Positions 1-5,411 of a stretch of 10,761 nt of DNA are shown here, piece by piece. The notes beneath the pieces were generated by a model. That model saw only the letters and a list, made by a program, of their open reading frames with translations. It was not told the origin of the DNA and searched no databases. A program made the translations under genes and the position numbers. Source of the stretch: an uncultured Flavobacterium sp. Lineage in GTDB: Bacteria > Bacteroidota > Bacteroidia > Flavobacteriales > Flavobacteriaceae. The DNA is taken from assembly GCF_946482535.1 (NCBI RefSeq), contig NZ_CAMLRU010000085.1, forward strand, positions 1-10,761, read 5' to 3'. Each line of letters opens with the position of its first letter. Position 1 is the first letter of the stretch.

Positions 1-1317
1 GTCAGTATGCGTGCAACCATCAAAGTTACTGTCGTAATGAACGACTCCTGAAATGGTGTTGTAATCTCCTCCGGGATTAAAGTAACAATATGAGTTTACC
101 TGAACAGTATCTTCTACTTCATTAATGATTTCTAGAAGATCTTCATCGTTGGCACAAATGTAGTCTAAGTTAGAGCAATAATTTTCGGTAAAACTCATCA
201 CCAAAGGGTTTCCGTTTTTTGTGTTCACATAACCAAGGTATGTTAAATTAGATAGCCAAAGTGAGTTTAGTGAGTGAAAATTTGAAAGATCTAAAGTTGT
301 TATATTAATATTGACTAAATGCAGATTAGTTATGTTTGGGGAGTTACTTATGTCTAGTGATGTTTGTGTTGAATCATAGATTCGCAAAGTATTTAAATTG
401 GTCAAAGTATTCAATGATACCGTATTCAGTTGATCATTTCCATAGGATAAGTAACCAAGGTTAACTAGGTTGCTTAAATCTAAATTTGAAAAAGAATTAT
501 CATTACAGACTAAGCTTGTTAAAGTGGTGAAAGGAGACAGGTCTAGTGAGGAGACTTGGTTGTTCGCCAGGTTTAATGAACTCAAACTTGGTAAATTGGA
601 TAAATTCAAACTAGTTAGACTATTGGATTGACAATCTATTGAGGAAAGGTAGATTAAATTGTCAAAACTCAAACTTGTTAAAGAATTGCCATGACATCTG
701 AGTCCAATTAAAGAGGTACAGTTATTTACATTAATAGAACTTAAATTATTGTTGTAACAAGTTAAGTATTTAAGCAGCGTCAGTCCCGTAGTGTCTAGGC
801 TTGAAATATTATTGTTTCCACAATCTAATATCTCCAGTTGATTTAGATTAGTCAAATCCAACACACTGATTTGATTGTTGGTGCAAATTAAAGTATTTAA
901 GTTATTCAAAAGCGATAAGTTCAAAACGCTTATTTGATTACTAGTGCATTCAAGATACCTAAGCGAAGTTATGTTGTCAATATTTAAAGAAGTCAAAAGA
1001 TGATAGCCGCATTTGAGTTCCCAAAGATTGATGAAATATTCAATACCAATCATATTTGTCATTTTGAGATAATTGGGCGCCCCATAGTTCAAGCCGACGT
1101 CTAGGTTTTTGACCTCTAATGCTTCACTTGTCTGTATTTCACCATCATTGTTTGCGTCTATTTTAAAATAGTTTCCAGACAAATTCTTAGCAATTGAGTT
1201 TGACGGACTTGCCGCCAACAACTTTGCCTTAAAATTGGCATCAGGAATAGTCACAATTTGTGCGTTGCTGACCAAAACGGAGAACGCAAAGGCCAAGAGA
1301 GAGTAGAGTTTTTTCAT
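1..1317 (-). CDS. Secreted leucine-rich repeat protein with EF-hand-like loop (3' end outside window)
   Basis: The frame is open from ATG at 1317 to the window edge (439 codons, no stop), so the C-terminus is missing. Residues 1-20 are a signal peptide (MKKLYSLLAFAFSVLVSNAQ). Residues 54-65 form a canonical 12-residue EF-hand calcium loop (D54, N56, D58, G59, I61, E65). From about residue 96 to 355 there are some 12 tandem leucine-rich repeats of exactly 21 residues with pattern LxxLxCxxNxLxxLxLxxL. The core cysteine recurs at 103, 124, 145, 166, 187, 208, 229 and 271. After the repeats comes a Cys-containing segment (residues 380-411), then a second DxNxDG stretch (429-434). Known of the family: such Flavobacterium proteins are secreted or cell-surface and often end in a type IX secretion sorting domain. 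That end is not visible, so export route and ligand are inference. A Bacteroidetes promoter lies just upstream. Confidence 0.9.
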   Translation of the reverse strand, partial: MKKLYSLLAFAFSVLVSNAQIVTIPDANFKAKLLAASPSNSIAKNLSGNYFKIDANNDGEIQTSEALEVKNLDVGLNYGAPNYLKMTNMIGIEYFINLWELKCGYHLLTSLNIDNITSLRYLECTSNQISVLNLSLLNNLNTLICTNNQISVLDLTNLNQLEILDCGNNNISSLDTTGLTLLKYLTCYNNNLSSINVNNCTSLIGLRCHGNSLTSLSFDNLIYLSSIDCQSNSLTSLNLSNLPSLSSLNLANNQVSSLDLSPFTTLTSLVCNDNSFSNLDLSNLVNLGYLSYGNDQLNTVSLNTLTNLNTLRIYDSTQTSLDISNSPNITNLHLVNINITTLDLSNFHSLNSLWLSNLTYLGYVNTKNGNPLVMSFTENYCSNLDYICANDEDLLEIINEVEDTVQVNSYCYFNPGGDYNTISGVVHYDSNFDGCTHTD

Positions 1318-1335
1318 GTCTATTAGTTTGATAAC

Positions 1336-1369
1336 CAAATATATGAAATTATTTGTAAGAAAAAACAAA
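1336..1369 (-). promoter_or_regulatory. Bacteroidetes-type promoter of the LRR gene
   Basis: On the minus strand a -7 element TATATTTG (1336-1343) matches TAnnTTTG. It is preceded by a -33 element TTTG (1366-1369) with a 22-nt spacer. The expected transcript start would leave a leader of only about a dozen bases before the ATG at 1317. The match is by consensus only. Confidence 0.6.
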
Positions 1370-1391
1370 AATATTTTTTAAAGCAATTTAC

Positions 1392-1447
1392 CCTAGCCCG
1401 GATAGGAGCGAGCTACCGTGTAGCGCGGATAGCCGGATTAGCTCCTA
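1392..1447. repeat. REP-like palindromic intergenic element
   Basis: This GC-rich island sits in AT-rich intergenic DNA. It has an outer 7-bp inverted repeat TAGGAGC (1403-1409) / GCTCCTA (1441-1447), an inner small stem GCTA/TAGC (about 1412-1424), and three direct copies of CGGAT (starting 1399, 1426 and 1434). It lies between the LRR gene promoter and the RNase G terminator. I recall similar elements of the form GCCCGGATAGGAGC...GGATAGCCGGA...GCTCC as dispersed intergenic repeats in Flavobacterium genomes, but this cannot be verified from one copy. It could alternatively be a small structured RNA or part of a 3' UTR. Confidence 0.55.
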
Positions 1448-1459
1448 ACAAAAACAAAA

Positions 1460-1487
1460 AAACCGCCAATCTCACGAAAGGCGGTTT
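1460..1487 (-). terminator. Intrinsic terminator of rng (probably bidirectional)
   Basis: Perfect 8-bp stem AAACCGCC (1460-1467) / GGCGGTTT (1480-1487) with a 12-nt loop. On the minus strand the stem runs into a T-rich tract. It begins 7 bases after the rng stop codon. On the plus strand it is followed by a shorter T-rich stretch. Confidence 0.85.
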
Positions 1488-1493
1488 CTTCTT

Positions 1494-3038
1494 TTATTCC
1501 TTGATCTCATTTCCTTCTTTGTCAAAGAAATGATACTCTAAATACGTGTAAGCGTCACGTGGTATGATTTTCACCCATTTTTTGTGCTCAAAAAACCATT
1601 TTGAACGCAATGATGGAAAACCTTTTTTAAGGTATGCTGCCACAAATGGGTGAACGTTGAGTTTCACACCGCTGTGGTCTTTGATAATTTTCTCGAGAGA
1701 GAAGTTGATTTTGTCGATAATTTGAATTGGCGCATCTACATCGCCGCTCAAATTGTTCGGATTTTCTTCTCGGGTCTCGATATTGACTTCAGGTCTTACG
1801 CGTTGGCGGGTGATTTGGACTAATCCAAATTTACTCGGCGGTAAGATTTTGTGTTTGGCTTTGTCGTCGCTCATTTCTTCACGAAGGAAGTTGAACAAGA
1901 CTTGACGGTTGTCAGGATTTTGCATATCGATAAAATCAACTACGATAATCCCGCCCATATCACGCAAACGCAATTGTCTGGCGATTTCGGCGGCGGCTAT
2001 CATATTGACTTCGAGTGCGGTATCTTCTTGGTTGGTGGCTTTGTTAGAACGGTTGCCGCTGTTCACGTCGATAACGTGTAAAGCTTCGGTGTGTTCTATA
2101 ATCAAATAAGCTCCTTTACTCATGGATACGGTGCGCCCGAACGACGTTTTGATTTGACGCTCGATATGGTATTTCTCAAACAACGGCACGTCTTTCGACT
2201 GGTAAAGCTTTACGATTTTTTGTTTCTCGGGAGCTATTTCAGCTAAATAGTCCTTTGTTTCTTGGTACAACTCTGCATCATCTACTTGAATACTGGTAAA
2301 GGTATCGTTGAATACATCTCGCAATATGGAAGAAGCTTTGTTAAGCTCTCCTAATATTTTGGACGGATGATGAGCAGTTGGTAATTTTTTACACATTGCA
2401 GTCCATCGATTCATTAAGTTCTGCAAATCTTTTTCTAATTCGGCTATGCTTTTGCCTTCGGCTACTGTTCTCACAATAACGCCAAAACCTCTTTGCTTGA
2501 TCGATTGTACCAGTTTTTTGAGTCGGTCTTTTTCTTCTTTGGATTCTATTTTTTGTGAAATTGAAACACGGTCAGAAAACGGAACCAAAACCACAAATCT
2601 TCCGGCGAATGACAGCTCAGTGCTGATTCTTGGTCCTTTGGTGGAAATAGGTTCTTTGACTACTTGAACTAATACCGATTGATTGGCACTCAGGATGTCT
2701 GAGATGGTGCCGTCTTTATCAATCTCTTTCTCAAACTGGAAGTTTTTTAGGGAGAAATCTTTTAGTTTACCTGCGCTTACAAGTTTTATGAATTTCAAAT
2801 AAGAAGCCAAGTTCGGCCCTAAATCATGGTAGTGTAAAAAGGCATCTTTTTCAAAGCCTACATTTACAAACGCCGCGTTTAGTCCGGCAACGGGTTTTCT
2901 GATTTTGGCGATAAAAATATCACCCACCTGAAAGTTGCTCGTGTCTTCCTGTTTGTGTAATTCAATTAGTTTTCCATCTTTTAATAAGGCAAAATCTACA
3001 GCATTCTCACCACTACGGATGATTAATTCTTTATTCAT
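1494..3038 (-). CDS. rng: Ribonuclease G (RNase E/G family endoribonuclease)
   Basis: Cytoplasmic single-strand endoribonuclease of the RNase E/G family, acting in rRNA maturation and mRNA decay. I chose the ATG at 3038 (514 residues, beginning MNKELIIRSGE). An ATG 72 bases upstream is in frame, but the extra codons are made of an intergenic 7-nt repeat. An S1-like RNA-binding region spans about residues 37-125 (GDIFIAKIRKPVAGLNAAFVNVG). The catalytic core holds the magnesium-binding aspartates D324 (HVIDVNSGNR) and D368 (VVDFIDM), aligning with D303 and D346 of E. coli RNase E. The C-terminal small domain follows. The CPxCxG zinc-link of E. coli RNase E/G, expected after RQRVRPE (residues 411-417), is absent; the protein has one cysteine (C216). 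There is no C-terminal degradosome scaffold. A long imperfect hairpin lies 22 bases upstream of the start codon, and a terminator follows the stop. Confidence 0.95.
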   Translation of the reverse strand: MNKELIIRSGENAVDFALLKDGKLIELHKQEDTSNFQVGDIFIAKIRKPVAGLNAAFVNVGFEKDAFLHYHDLGPNLASYLKFIKLVSAGKLKDFSLKNFQFEKEIDKDGTISDILSANQSVLVQVVKEPISTKGPRISTELSFAGRFVVLVPFSDRVSISQKIESKEEKDRLKKLVQSIKQRGFGVIVRTVAEGKSIAELEKDLQNLMNRWTAMCKKLPTAHHPSKILGELNKASSILRDVFNDTFTSIQVDDAELYQETKDYLAEIAPEKQKIVKLYQSKDVPLFEKYHIERQIKTSFGRTVSMSKGAYLIIEHTEALHVIDVNSGNRSNKATNQEDTALEVNMIAAAEIARQLRLRDMGGIIVVDFIDMQNPDNRQVLFNFLREEMSDDKAKHKILPPSKFGLVQITRQRVRPEVNIETREENPNNLSGDVDAPIQIIDKINFSLEKIIKDHSGVKLNVHPFVAAYLKKGFPSLRSKWFFEHKKWVKIIPRDAYTYLEYHFFDKEGNEIKE

Positions 3039-3060
3039 GTTGTAAATTTTTATCCAAGCT

Positions 3061-3126
3061 GGTTGTTGGTTATTGGTTATTGGTTGTTGGATTTTTCCAT
3101 CAACTATCAACTAGCAACCATCAACT
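3061..3126. repeat. Degenerate 7-nt tandem repeats forming a long imperfect hairpin
   Basis: Plus strand: four units of GGTTRTT in exact 7-nt register (3061, 3068, 3075, 3082), then GG, a 6-nt loop (3091-3096) and CC, then four units of ATCAACT or a variant (3099, 3106, 3113, 3120). The two arms pair over about 30 positions with only a handful of mismatches and some G-T pairs. The element lies upstream of rng, probably in its leader or promoter region. The in-frame extension of the rng ORF crosses it, which is one reason to reject the upstream start. Confidence 0.8.
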
Positions 3127-3181
3127 CCTCAAGGATGGATTAAACATTTTAAACAGGTAATGTTGTTACCCGGTGAAAAAT

Positions 3182-3260
3182 AGTGTTCAGTTTGCAGTCC
3201 AGAAGCTTCGGGATCAGTTGGTAGTAAGACTGATTACTGAATACTGACTACTGATTACTA
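3182..3260. repeat. Second 7-nt repeat array with inverted partner
   Basis: Four and a half tandem heptamers ACTGATT, ACTGAAT, ACTGACT, ACTGATT, ACT run in exact register from 3229. About 30 bases upstream, 3182-3199 is an inverted partner: it matches the reverse complement of 3228-3245 at 14 of 18 positions, so the two can form an imperfect stem. The unit is unrelated in sequence to the GGTTRTT array 55 bases away but has the same period and the same arm-loop-arm arrangement. No ORF crosses it with coding character. Confidence 0.75.
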
Positions 3261-3286
3261 TATTTCAATTTCAATGAACGTTTTCT

Positions 3287-3317
3287 AAAAAAAGAAAAGT
3301 AGTTTAGAACTACTTTT
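3287..3317 (-). terminator. Intrinsic terminator overlapping the stop codon of the small basic gene
   Basis: Perfect 10-bp stem (arms 3308-3317 and 3295-3304, AAAAGTAGTT / AACTACTTTT on the minus strand) with a 3-nt loop. On the minus strand it is followed by C and seven T's. The left arm includes the last codons and the TAG stop (3310-3312) of the 30-residue gene. This ends the HU transcript before rng. Confidence 0.85.
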
Positions 3318-3402
3318 TCTTTTTGTGTCGGTTAGCTCTCGCTCTTTTTTTACGTTTGTGCGTCGCTACCTTATGTCTTTTTCTTTTTTTACCACTTGGC
3401 AT
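3310..3402 (-). CDS. 30-residue extremely basic protein, possible ribosomal or nucleic-acid-binding peptide
   Basis: ATG at 3402 to TAG at 3310 gives 30 residues beginning MPSGKKRKRHKVATHKRKKR and ending in a Lys run. About two thirds of residues are Lys, Arg or His, and there are no acidic or aromatic residues. It starts 33 bases after the HU stop in the same direction and ends inside a strong terminator, so it is probably the second gene of the HU transcript. I recognise this sequence type as conserved across Bacteroidetes, usually annotated as hypothetical. By composition it resembles the small extension-type ribosomal proteins such as bTHX, and a rRNA-binding role is plausible. It might be the Bacteroidetes-specific ribosomal protein bL38 reported from Flavobacterium johnsoniae, but I cannot confirm that identity. 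No Shine-Dalgarno sequence precedes it. Confidence 0.8.
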   Translation of the reverse strand: MPSGKKRKRHKVATHKRKKRARANRHKKKK

Positions 3403-3435
3403 AAGCTTGTGTTTTTGTGATTAATAAATAAGTTT

Positions 3436-3729
3436 TTATACTGCTACTTCAGTATTGGTTTTTACTGATTCTACAAATACTTTAGCAGGTTTAAATGCCG
3501 GAATGTTGTGAGCAGGAATTTTGATAGTAGTGTTTTTAGAAATGTTTCTTCCTGTTTTTTCAGCTCTTGTTTTGATGATGAAGCTACCAAAACCTCTTAA
3601 ATAAACATTGTCACCAGTTTCTAATGAAGTTTTCACTTCTTCCATAAATGCTTCCACTGTTGCTTGAACATCACCTTTTTCAAGACCTAATTTTTCTGAA
3701 ATCTTCGCTACGATATCTGCTTTCGTCAT
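3436..3729 (-). CDS. HU-family nucleoid DNA-binding protein
   Basis: Small histone-like dimeric protein that bends and compacts DNA in the nucleoid. The ATG at 3729 gives 97 residues starting MTKADIVAKISEKLG, the usual HU length plus a short tail. The N-terminal helical dimerisation part is residues 1-42. The family signature follows (RGFGSF at 45-50, with the conserved R55 and GRN at 60-62). The DNA-binding beta arm contains IPAHNIPAFKPAK (71-83), including the intercalating-type proline P77. An upstream ATG at 3774 is in frame but lies inside the -7 promoter element, so it cannot be on the mRNA from that promoter. The 30-residue basic gene follows after 33 bases. It is divergent from mutY. 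I cannot separate HU from IHF-like subfamilies on sequence alone. Confidence 0.93.
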   Translation of the reverse strand: MTKADIVAKISEKLGLEKGDVQATVEAFMEEVKTSLETGDNVYLRGFGSFIIKTRAEKTGRNISKNTTIKIPAHNIPAFKPAKVFVESVKTNTEVAV

Positions 3730-3771
3730 TTTCTTTCGTATTTTAATATTATGTGTAAAATTTTGAGGTTG

Positions 3772-3804
3772 CAAATATATGAATTAAAAAAACAATATTT
3801 CAAG
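3772..3804 (-). promoter_or_regulatory. Bacteroidetes-type promoter of the HU operon
   Basis: Minus strand -7 element TATATTTG (3772-3779) with a -33 element CTTG (3801-3804) and a 21-nt spacer. It predicts a leader of about 35-40 bases before the HU ATG at 3729 and excludes the upstream in-frame ATG at 3774. Confidence 0.65.
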
Positions 3805-3837
3805 CATAATCTATTAAAATTTAATCACATAAAGATT

Positions 3838-3845
3838 TATTTTTG
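3838..3845 (+). promoter_or_regulatory. Possible -7 element of mutY
   Basis: TATTTTTG matches TAnnTTTG and lies 17 bases before the mutY ATG, the same spacing seen at the LRR and ssb genes. I see no convincing -33 TTTG at the right distance, so this is weaker than the others. Confidence 0.4.
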
Positions 3846-3862
3846 TAAACCTAAATTCCGCT

Positions 3863-4903
3863 ATGAATTTCTCTAAATCATTAATCCTTTGGTATTTACA
3901 AAACAAGCGCGATTTGCCTTGGCGAAATACCGTCAATCCTTACTTTATATGGTTGTCTGAAATCATGCTCCAACAAACTCGTGTGGCGCAAGGATTACCT
4001 TATTTTTTGCGTTTTACTGAGGCGTTTCCAACGGTTTTTGATTTGGCCAACGCTTCCGAAGAAGAAGTGCTGAAACTATGGCAGGGTTTGGGGTATTATT
4101 CTCGAGCCAGAAATTTACACAAAACAGCACAACAAGTGGCATTTGAATGTAAAGGAGAATTTCCGAAAAGCTATGCCGAGTTATTAAAACTAAAAGGCAT
4201 CGGCGAATACACCGCCGCGGCCATTGCTTCATTCTCTTATAACGAAAACGTTCCGGTGGTTGACGGGAATGTATTCAGAGTTTTATCGCGTTACTTTGAA
4301 GTGGAAACCGATATTGGGTCTTCAGGAGTTAAAAAAGAATTTACCCGATTGGCCGCCGAATTATTGCCCGAAGGAGAAGCGAATTTGTTCAACCAAGCCA
4401 TAATGGAATTCGGAGCCTTGCAATGTGTACCTAAAAATCCCGATTGCGGCCAATGTATTTTTAACATTAGTTGTGCTGCCTTGCAAAAGAAGAAAGTCGC
4501 CTTGCTTCCGATTAAATCGAAAAAAGTAAAAGTGAGAACGCGTCATTTTAATTATTTGATTTTTTCAGATGAAGTCGGAAATACAATCATTCAAAAAAGA
4601 ACTCAAAAAGGCATTTGGCACAATTTATATGAGTTCCCGTTATTGGAAACGGAAAATGAATTGACCGAAAATGAACTGACGGAACTATTACAAAATCAAG
4701 TATTTGTAACCAATGAAATGCTGGATATTCATTGGTACAATTCGGAAACAACGGTTCATAAATTAACCCACCAACATCTAAACATCAATTTCTGGAAAAT
4801 AGAAGTGAAAGGCGTGATAGAAAACGGAATGGACTGGAAATCAGTCAAAAAAATGCCGTTTCCTATTGTTATTTATAATTTTATTGAAAAGGAAAGCTTT
4901 TGA
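3863..4903 (+). CDS. mutY: Adenine DNA glycosylase MutY
   Basis: Removes adenine mispaired with 8-oxoguanine or guanine, preventing G:C to T:A changes; part of base excision repair. The protein is 346 residues, normal for the family. The catalytic region PYFIWLSEIMLQQTRV carries the general acid E33. The helix-hairpin-helix LKGIGEYTAAAIASFSY is at about 110-126, and the catalytic aspartate is D134 in VDGNVFRVLSR. The iron-sulfur cluster cysteines C188, C195, C198 and C204 have exactly the expected 6-2-5 spacing. The C-terminal NUDIX-like 8-oxoguanine recognition domain spans about 225-346, with KLTHQHLNI (300-308) matching the region of the FSH loop. It is divergent from HU and is the first gene of a plus-strand run; ssb starts 45 bases after its stop. 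All key residues are present, so it should be active. Confidence 0.96.
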   Translation: MNFSKSLILWYLQNKRDLPWRNTVNPYFIWLSEIMLQQTRVAQGLPYFLRFTEAFPTVFDLANASEEEVLKLWQGLGYYSRARNLHKTAQQVAFECKGEFPKSYAELLKLKGIGEYTAAAIASFSYNENVPVVDGNVFRVLSRYFEVETDIGSSGVKKEFTRLAAELLPEGEANLFNQAIMEFGALQCVPKNPDCGQCIFNISCAALQKKKVALLPIKSKKVKVRTRHFNYLIFSDEVGNTIIQKRTQKGIWHNLYEFPLLETENELTENELTELLQNQVFVTNEMLDIHWYNSETTVHKLTHQHLNINFWKIEVKGVIENGMDWKSVKKMPFPIVIYNFIEKESF

Positions 4904-4927
4904 TTTTCAAAAAAAATTGTAAATTTG
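4899..4927 (+). promoter_or_regulatory. Bacteroidetes-type promoter of ssb, overlapping the mutY stop
   Basis: A -33 TTTG (4899-4902, overlapping the mutY TGA) and a -7 TAAATTTG (4920-4927) are separated by 17 bases. The -7 element contains the in-frame TTG at 4925, ruling that codon out as start for a transcript made here. A leader of about 15 bases would precede the ATG at 4949. Confidence 0.6.
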
Positions 4928-4948
4928 AGGGAATTAAACTTCGGAATG

Positions 4949-5386
4949 ATGAATGGGACATTAAATAAAGTTATGCTGATAGGTCATTTAGGTGACGAAG
5001 TAAAAATGCACTATTTTGAAGGCGGTAATTGTATTGGTCGCTTCCCTTTGGCTACTAATGAGGTTTACATTAACAAGCAAACTAACGAGAAAATTACGTC
5101 TACCGAATGGCACAATTTAGTGGTGAGAAATAAAGCCGCAGAGATTTGTGAAAAATATTTGTCCAAAGGTGATAAGATTTATGTTGAAGGCCGAATCAAA
5201 TCACGCCAATGGCAAGCTGAAGACGGAACCACAAAATACACCACCGAAATTCAGGTTACCGAGTTTACTTTTTTAACTACTAAGAAAGAAGTGGAAGGCG
5301 TAAAACCACCTCAAAATTTAGAGCCGAAACCAGCCTCTTTTGAAGCGCCAAACGCTACAAGTCCCGAAAACGATTTGCCGTTTTGA
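4949..5386 (+). CDS. ssb: Single-stranded DNA-binding protein
   Basis: Binds single-stranded DNA in replication, repair and recombination, and recruits partners through its C-terminal tip. The start at 4949 gives 145 residues beginning MNGTLNKVMLIGHLG, the usual start of the OB fold. An ATG directly before it (4946) and a TTG at 4925 are in frame, but the TTG lies within the promoter. The OB fold runs through residue about 112 (EWHNLVVRNKAAE at 53-65, DKIYVEGRIKSRQW at 75-88). A Pro- and Asn-rich linker (about 115-138) leads to the acidic tip ending NDLPF, equivalent to the E. coli DDIPF tip that contacts partner proteins. It has its own likely promoter. gldE starts 25 bases downstream. Confidence 0.95.
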   Translation: MNGTLNKVMLIGHLGDEVKMHYFEGGNCIGRFPLATNEVYINKQTNEKITSTEWHNLVVRNKAAEICEKYLSKGDKIYVEGRIKSRQWQAEDGTTKYTTEIQVTEFTFLTTKKEVEGVKPPQNLEPKPASFEAPNATSPENDLPF

Positions 5387-5411
5387 TATTGTTTAACTAA
5401 CCTCTACCATT

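Noticed and set aside
1318..1493. tRNA or riboswitch in the GC-rich island
   Set aside because: The element is only about 56 bp and has no cloverleaf arms, anticodon loop or known aptamer core. It fits a REP-like palindrome better.
1851..2667. Several plus-strand open frames of 60-80 codons within rng
   Set aside because: All are antisense to conserved RNase G sequence and none resembles a known family.
3039..3110. N-terminal extension of RNase G by 24 codons
   Set aside because: The codons come from the 7-nt repeat (giving TNNQQP), the family N-terminus is MNKELIIR, and the extension has no recognisable role.
3157..3171. Short inverted repeat GGTAA/TTACC
   Set aside because: A 5-bp stem without a T tract is too short to call a terminator or operator.
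3061..3260. Possible CRISPR array
   Set aside because: The repeats are 7-nt units without spacers, and no cas genes are nearby.
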